Assembly (NCBI GenBank): GCA_002455375.1
Contig: DKKR01000061.1
Coordinates: forward strand, 1 to 18,897
Source of the DNA: Bacteroidetes bacterium UBA6661
Lineage (GTDB): Bacteria > Bacteroidota > Bacteroidia > AKYH767-A > OLB10
Direction of reading: 5' to 3'
DNA: 18,897 nucleotides
Below, one piece after another: positions 15,431 through 18,897 of this stretch. The translations under genes were made by a program, and so were the position numbers. The notes under the pieces were generated by a model, which did no database searches, was not told where the DNA came from, and worked only from the letters and a program-made list of their open reading frames with translations. The stretch's first letter is position 1; each line of letters opens with the position of its first letter.

Positions 15431-16894
15431 TTGAGTCCAGCATTAATTTTATCAGTGGTTTTGGTTTATACCGTCCTGCTGTTTGCAATTACTTTTTACA
15501 CTTCTCGTAATGCCGACAATCAGAGTTATTTTGTTGGTAACAGAAGTTCACGATGGTATGTGGTTGCATATGGAATGATTGGTGCATCGTTATCAGGTGT
15601 AACATTTATGTCAGTGCCCGGTGATGTTGGCACAGGAGGTTTTTCATATTTCCAAATGGTGCTTGGTTATTTGCTAGGATATGCTGTCATTGCTTTTGTA
15701 TTGTTACCAGTCTATTACCGCATGAATCTGACTTCAATTTACGTTTATCTGAAGTCAAGGCTTGGAGAAAAAACTTACAAGACGGGTGCCTTCTTCTTTA
15801 TTCTTTCGCGTGTTGTTGGTGCTTCGTTCAGAATGTACATTGTAGTATATGTGTTGCAGTTATTTATTTTTCAGGCCTGGGGTGTCCCTTTCTGGGTGAC
15901 TGTATTGGTGTTTGTTTTACTGATACTTGCATATACATTTAAAGGTGGTGTAAAAACAATTGTGTGGACAGATTCATTGCAAACAACTTTTATGTTGCTT
16001 TCGCTTTTGATTTCTGTTTATCTGATTGCCAAAGAGCTTAATTTCAGTTTTGCTGATGTGCTTTCTTCAATCAAGTCAAGTCCATATTCAGATATTTTTG
16101 TTTGGGACTGGAAGTCGAAAGTGTTTTTTCCGAAACATTTTTTTGGAGGTATGTTTATTGCCATTGCTATGACAGGACTTGACCAGGAAATGATGCAGAA
16201 AAATATTAGTTGCAGGAATGTTGGTGAGTCACAAAAAAATATGATGACATTTAGTATCATTTTAGTGTTTGTGAATTTTATTTTCCTCTGTCTGGGTGCA
16301 TTGTTGTATATTTTCATTCAGCATCAGGGCATAGTTATTCCTGAACGTACCACTGATGATTTGTTCCCGACAATAGCCATGCATTATCTCGGCACTTTTT
16401 CAGCTATATGCTTTATCATCGGTCTGATTTCCGCTGCTTATCCAAGTGCCGATGGTGCACTGACAGCACTTACAGCCTCTGTCTGTATTGATTTTCTCGG
16501 TTTTGAGGAAGGTAAATACAATGAAATACAAAAGACACGAATCAGAAAAAGTGTTCACATTATTTTTGGTTTTGTATTGCTGGGTGTTATCGTTTTGTTT
16601 CATGCCATAAATGATCAGGCTGTAATACGTCAGATTTTCAGAGCAGCAAATTATACCTATGGCCCGTTGCTTGGTCTTTTTGCTTTTGGAATTCTTACCA
16701 GGAGAAATGTAATTGATAAAGCAGTACCTGTCATTGGAATATTATCTCCTGTTATCTGCTATATTATTGATATAAACTCTGTGCAGTGGCTTGGTGGTTA
16801 TAAATTCGGGAATGAGTTAATAATTCTTAATGGCGGCATCACCTTTATGGGCTTACTTTTGTTAACCAAACATAAAACCGCAACACAAGTGTAA
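15431..16894 (+). CDS. Sodium:solute symporter (SSS family)
   Basis: Inner-membrane sodium/solute symporter of 487 residues with many hydrophobic helices. Family features are VYTVLLFAITFYTSRNADNQ-SYFVGNRSSRW in and after TM1, ASLSGVTFMSVPGDVGTGGF in the helix that lines the sodium site, and GGVKTIVWTDSLQTTFML, a hallmark of the family. I place the start at TTG 15431, giving (M)SPALILSVVLVY, because it puts TM1 right at the N-terminus as is usual. An ATG at 15335 in the same frame would add 32 polar, cysteine-containing residues encoded over the recR promoter region. The stop overlaps the next ATG as TAATG, so the symporter and the FAD-linked dehydrogenase are translationally coupled. The substrate is not readable from sequence; the partner suggests a small 2-hydroxy acid. 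Confidence 0.9.
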   Translation: MSPALILSVVLVYTVLLFAITFYTSRNADNQSYFVGNRSSRWYVVAYGMIGASLSGVTFMSVPGDVGTGGFSYFQMVLGYLLGYAVIAFVLLPVYYRMNLTSIYVYLKSRLGEKTYKTGAFFFILSRVVGASFRMYIVVYVLQLFIFQAWGVPFWVTVLVFVLLILAYTFKGGVKTIVWTDSLQTTFMLLSLLISVYLIAKELNFSFADVLSSIKSSPYSDIFVWDWKSKVFFPKHFFGGMFIAIAMTGLDQEMMQKNISCRNVGESQKNMMTFSIILVFVNFIFLCLGALLYIFIQHQGIVIPERTTDDLFPTIAMHYLGTFSAICFIIGLISAAYPSADGALTALTASVCIDFLGFEEGKYNEIQKTRIRKSVHIIFGFVLLGVIVLFHAINDQAVIRQIFRAANYTYGPLLGLFAFGILTRRNVIDKAVPVIGILSPVICYIIDINSVQWLGGYKFGNELIILNGGITFMGLLLLTKHKTATQV

Positions 16895-18324
16895 TGGAAA
16901 ATTTGCAGCAGCGTAGTAGTGGCACATCATATAATATGGTCACTAAAGAAATTCTTGAAAAACTAAGGTTTATTTGTGGTGAAAAGTTTGTTGTCAATGA
17001 TGATGAATCATGTACAATCTATGGTAGTGACGAAACAGAAGATTTGTTATTTAAACCTGAAGTAATCGTAAAACCTTCTGATGCCAATGAGATTTCAGCA
17101 ATATTGAAACTTGCCAATACCCATTTTATTCCTGTCACGCCTCGAGGTGCAGGTACCGGTTTAAGCGGTGGAGCTTTGCCTGTGCATGGTGGAATTATTT
17201 TATCTACAGAGAGGTTAAATAAAATTATTGACATTGATGATAAAAATCTTCAATGCACTGTCGAAACAGGGGTAATTAATCAGCATTTGCGTGATGCCGT
17301 TGAAGCCAAAGGATTGTTTTATCCTCCTGACCCGGCAAGCAGAGGAAGTTGTTTTATTGGTGGTAATCTTGCAGAGTGTAGTGGTGGGCCTAAGGCTGTG
17401 AAATATGGTGTTACTAAAGATTATGTGTTGAATTGCGAAGTAGTGCTCCCAACAGGCGAGATAATATGGACAGGTGCCAATGTGCTTAAAAATTCAACAG
17501 GATATAATCTAACTCAATTGATGATAGGTAGTGAAGGTACATTAGGTATCATTACAAAAGTGGTGTTGAAGCTAATTCCATTACCAACAGAAACTTTGTT
17601 GATGCTGATTCCTTTTCGTTCTGCCGAAAAAGCATGCGAAGCTGTTTCAGCAGTGTTCAGAGCAGGAATTACACCTTCTGCTATGGAATTTATGGAACGT
17701 GATGCCATTGAATTTGTGATGAAATTTACTGATGTAAAAGTTCCACTGAAGGAAGATCATATTGCACATTTACTTATTGAAGTTGATGGCAACAACAAAG
17801 ATGTTTTATTTAAGGACTGCGAAAAAATTTCAGAAGTGATGTATCAGCACGATTGTGATGAAGTGATGTTTGCTGAAAGTGCACAGCAAAAAGCAGATCT
17901 CTGGCGTGCAAGACGCGCAGTAGGCGAAGCTGTAAAGTCACATTCTGTGTATAAAGAAGAAGATACAGTTGTGCCTCGTGCAAGTTTGCCTTTATTGCTT
18001 GCAGGAGTAAAAAAAATCGGGGACAAATATGGTTTCCGAAGTGTTTGTTATGGACATGCAGGTGATGGAAATCTGCATGTCAACATTATTAAAGATGGCA
18101 TGACTGATGAAGAGTGGAATCGAAAATTGCCTTTAGGTATTCAGGAAATATTTGAACTTTGTGTGTCGCTTAATGGAACCATTTCAGGAGAACATGGAAT
18201 AGGATGGGTGCAAAAAAATTATATGTCTATACGTTTTTCAGAAGGTGAAATTGCACTTCAAAAAGGAATAAAAAAGCTTTTTGACCCCAATAATATTTTA
18301 AATCCTTCAAAAATTTTTGCCTGA
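16894..18324 (+). CDS. glcD: FAD-linked 2-hydroxyacid dehydrogenase, GlcD type
   Basis: Flavoprotein of the vanillyl-alcohol-oxidase/PCMH superfamily, GlcD/D-lactate dehydrogenase branch, oxidising D-2-hydroxy acids such as glycolate or D-lactate to the 2-keto acid. The FAD-binding domain has TPRGAGTGLSGGALP (residues 82-96), PPDPASRGSCFIGGNLAEC and IGSEGTLGIITKV. The C-terminal FAD-linked oxidase domain has CYGHAGDGNLHVN (H388) and SGEHGIGWVQK (H434), which bind the catalytic metal in characterised relatives. The 476-residue length is normal for GlcD alone. No GlcE or GlcF (iron-sulfur) subunit is adjacent, so the electron acceptor is unknown. The ATG at 16894 overlaps the symporter stop by one base. 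A second ATG at 16936 (MVTKEILEKL) is an equally natural N-terminus. The stop lies 3 bases from the convergent helicase gene. Confidence 0.92.
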   Translation: MENLQQRSSGTSYNMVTKEILEKLRFICGEKFVVNDDESCTIYGSDETEDLLFKPEVIVKPSDANEISAILKLANTHFIPVTPRGAGTGLSGGALPVHGGIILSTERLNKIIDIDDKNLQCTVETGVINQHLRDAVEAKGLFYPPDPASRGSCFIGGNLAECSGGPKAVKYGVTKDYVLNCEVVLPTGEIIWTGANVLKNSTGYNLTQLMIGSEGTLGIITKVVLKLIPLPTETLLMLIPFRSAEKACEAVSAVFRAGITPSAMEFMERDAIEFVMKFTDVKVPLKEDHIAHLLIEVDGNNKDVLFKDCEKISEVMYQHDCDEVMFAESAQQKADLWRARRAVGEAVKSHSVYKEEDTVVPRASLPLLLAGVKKIGDKYGFRSVCYGHAGDGNLHVNIIKDGMTDEEWNRKLPLGIQEIFELCVSLNGTISGEHGIGWVQKNYMSIRFSEGEIALQKGIKKLFDPNNILNPSKIFA

Positions 18325-18327
18325 ATC

Positions 18328-18897
18328 TTATTCAACAATCTTCAATCTCGCATACTTCAACAAAAGTTGTTTTTGTCCTTCACCTTCAAAGTTCACCGTA
18401 GCTTTCATGTCAGGCAGGTTGCCTTCCAATAGTACTACTTTTCCTTTGCCAAACCGCTGATGTAATACACTCATTCCAATTTCAATTCTTTTCGGGTCGT
18501 CAGGAATAAAGTTCTCAAACAATTTTGGGTCGGTTTGTTTGGCAACAGGTTTTTTGACTATTGGCTTAAGATTGTTTTTTGTAAAACTGTTGGAACTGAA
18601 GCTGGGGACACCATTACCTTGTCTAATAGCTGTTGGAGACATCTTATTGTCAATAACCGGCAGTGCATCCAAAAATTCCGGATTGATTTCTTCAAGAAAA
18701 CGACTGGGTTCGCAGCCTGTTAATGTTCCCCAACGATAACGTGTCATGGCATAGCTTAGTGTAAGACGCTTTTCTGCTCTGGTAATGGCAACATAGAATA
18801 AACGCCTTTCTTCTTCAAGTTCGTCACGCGAGTTAACAGCCAACTGCGATGGAAATAAATTCTCTTCCAGCCCGGAAACAAAAACTTCCTTAAACTC
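18328..18897 (-). CDS. uvrD: UvrD/PcrA-type ATP-dependent DNA helicase, C-terminal part
   Basis: The last 189 codons of a superfamily 1A helicase; the gene continues past the right edge. The visible part opens with EFKEVFVSGLEENLFPSQ, which is helicase motif V, then EEERRLFYVAITRAEKRL, motif VI with its arginine finger. A linker of about 70 residues rich in Ser, Lys and Pro follows. It ends with the Tudor-like PcrA/UvrD C-terminal domain (RIEIGMSVLHQRFGKGKVVLLEG to LKIVE), which in PcrA and UvrD contacts RNA polymerase. The frame is open to 18897, so this is truncation by the window and not a broken gene. Full-length family members are about 720-780 residues and act in nucleotide excision repair and the removal of blocked complexes. 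Confidence 0.95.
   Translation of the reverse strand, partial: EFKEVFVSGLEENLFPSQLAVNSRDELEEERRLFYVAITRAEKRLTLSYAMTRYRWGTLTGCEPSRFLEEINPEFLDALPVIDNKMSPTAIRQGNGVPSFSSNSFTKNNLKPIVKKPVAKQTDPKLFENFIPDDPKRIEIGMSVLHQRFGKGKVVLLEGNLPDMKATVNFEGEGQKQLLLKYARLKIVE

Noticed and set aside
18843..18845. Start codon (TTG) of a short helicase-like gene
   Set aside because: The frame continues to the window edge and encodes helicase motif V, so it is an internal leucine of a longer gene.
1..18897. CRISPR array, insertion sequence, prophage or genomic-island boundary
   Set aside because: No regularly spaced repeats, transposase or integrase genes, or tRNA-flanked attachment repeats; ssrA can be an integration target, but no repeated copy of its 3' end was found here.

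Overview
The window is ordinary chromosomal DNA from a Bacteroidota bacterium. The evidence is its AT-rich composition, the lack of Shine-Dalgarno sites before most genes, several TAnnTTTG-type promoter elements, a tmRNA whose tag decodes as GETNYALAA, and a three-domain exporter/acyltransferase/methyltransferase fusion known from pigment loci of this phylum. Members of Chitinophagales or nearby orders would fit, but the order is a guess. I see no insertion sequence, prophage, CRISPR array, rRNA or tRNA gene.

Layout. Positions 1-1316 hold the 3' part of a NorB-like heme-copper oxidoreductase with altered metal ligands. It is followed by a mutS2-type gene without an Smr domain (1439-3487) and a DUF4256 gene (3623-4174). 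The tmRNA gene ssrA lies on the minus strand (4415-4809), divergent from yebC (4921-5628). Directly after yebC comes a geranylgeranyl-reductase-family flavoprotein whose conserved N-terminus has no ATG start. It converges, 4 bases apart, on a minus-strand operon. Read 13441 to 6787, that operon encodes the 1271-residue MMPL/PlsC/methyltransferase fusion, a CrtI/retinol-saturase-like FAD oxidoreductase overlapping it by 4 bases, and a halogenase-like FAD oxidoreductase.

Divergent from the operon is hppD (13576-14670), which converges on recR (minus, 14699-15319) across a small hairpin. Divergent from recR is a sodium/solute symporter (TTG start, 15431) that overlaps a GlcD-type FAD-linked 2-hydroxyacid dehydrogenase by one base. 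The right edge holds the C-terminal part of a UvrD/PcrA helicase on the minus strand.

How the genes work together. The minus-strand operon at 6787-13441 resembles the oxidoreductase and export part of flexirubin/aryl-polyene (dialkylresorcinol) loci, but no ketosynthase, acyl carrier protein, DarA/DarB or ammonia-lyase gene is in view. Either the core is elsewhere or this is a stand-alone lipid or polyene export and modification module. The symporter-GlcD pair looks like an uptake-and-oxidation unit for a small 2-hydroxy acid. recR, mutS2, uvrD, yebC and ssrA are housekeeping. The observations most worth checking are the NorB-like ligand changes, the orphan trifunctional exporter operon and the missing start codon of the reductase at 5637.
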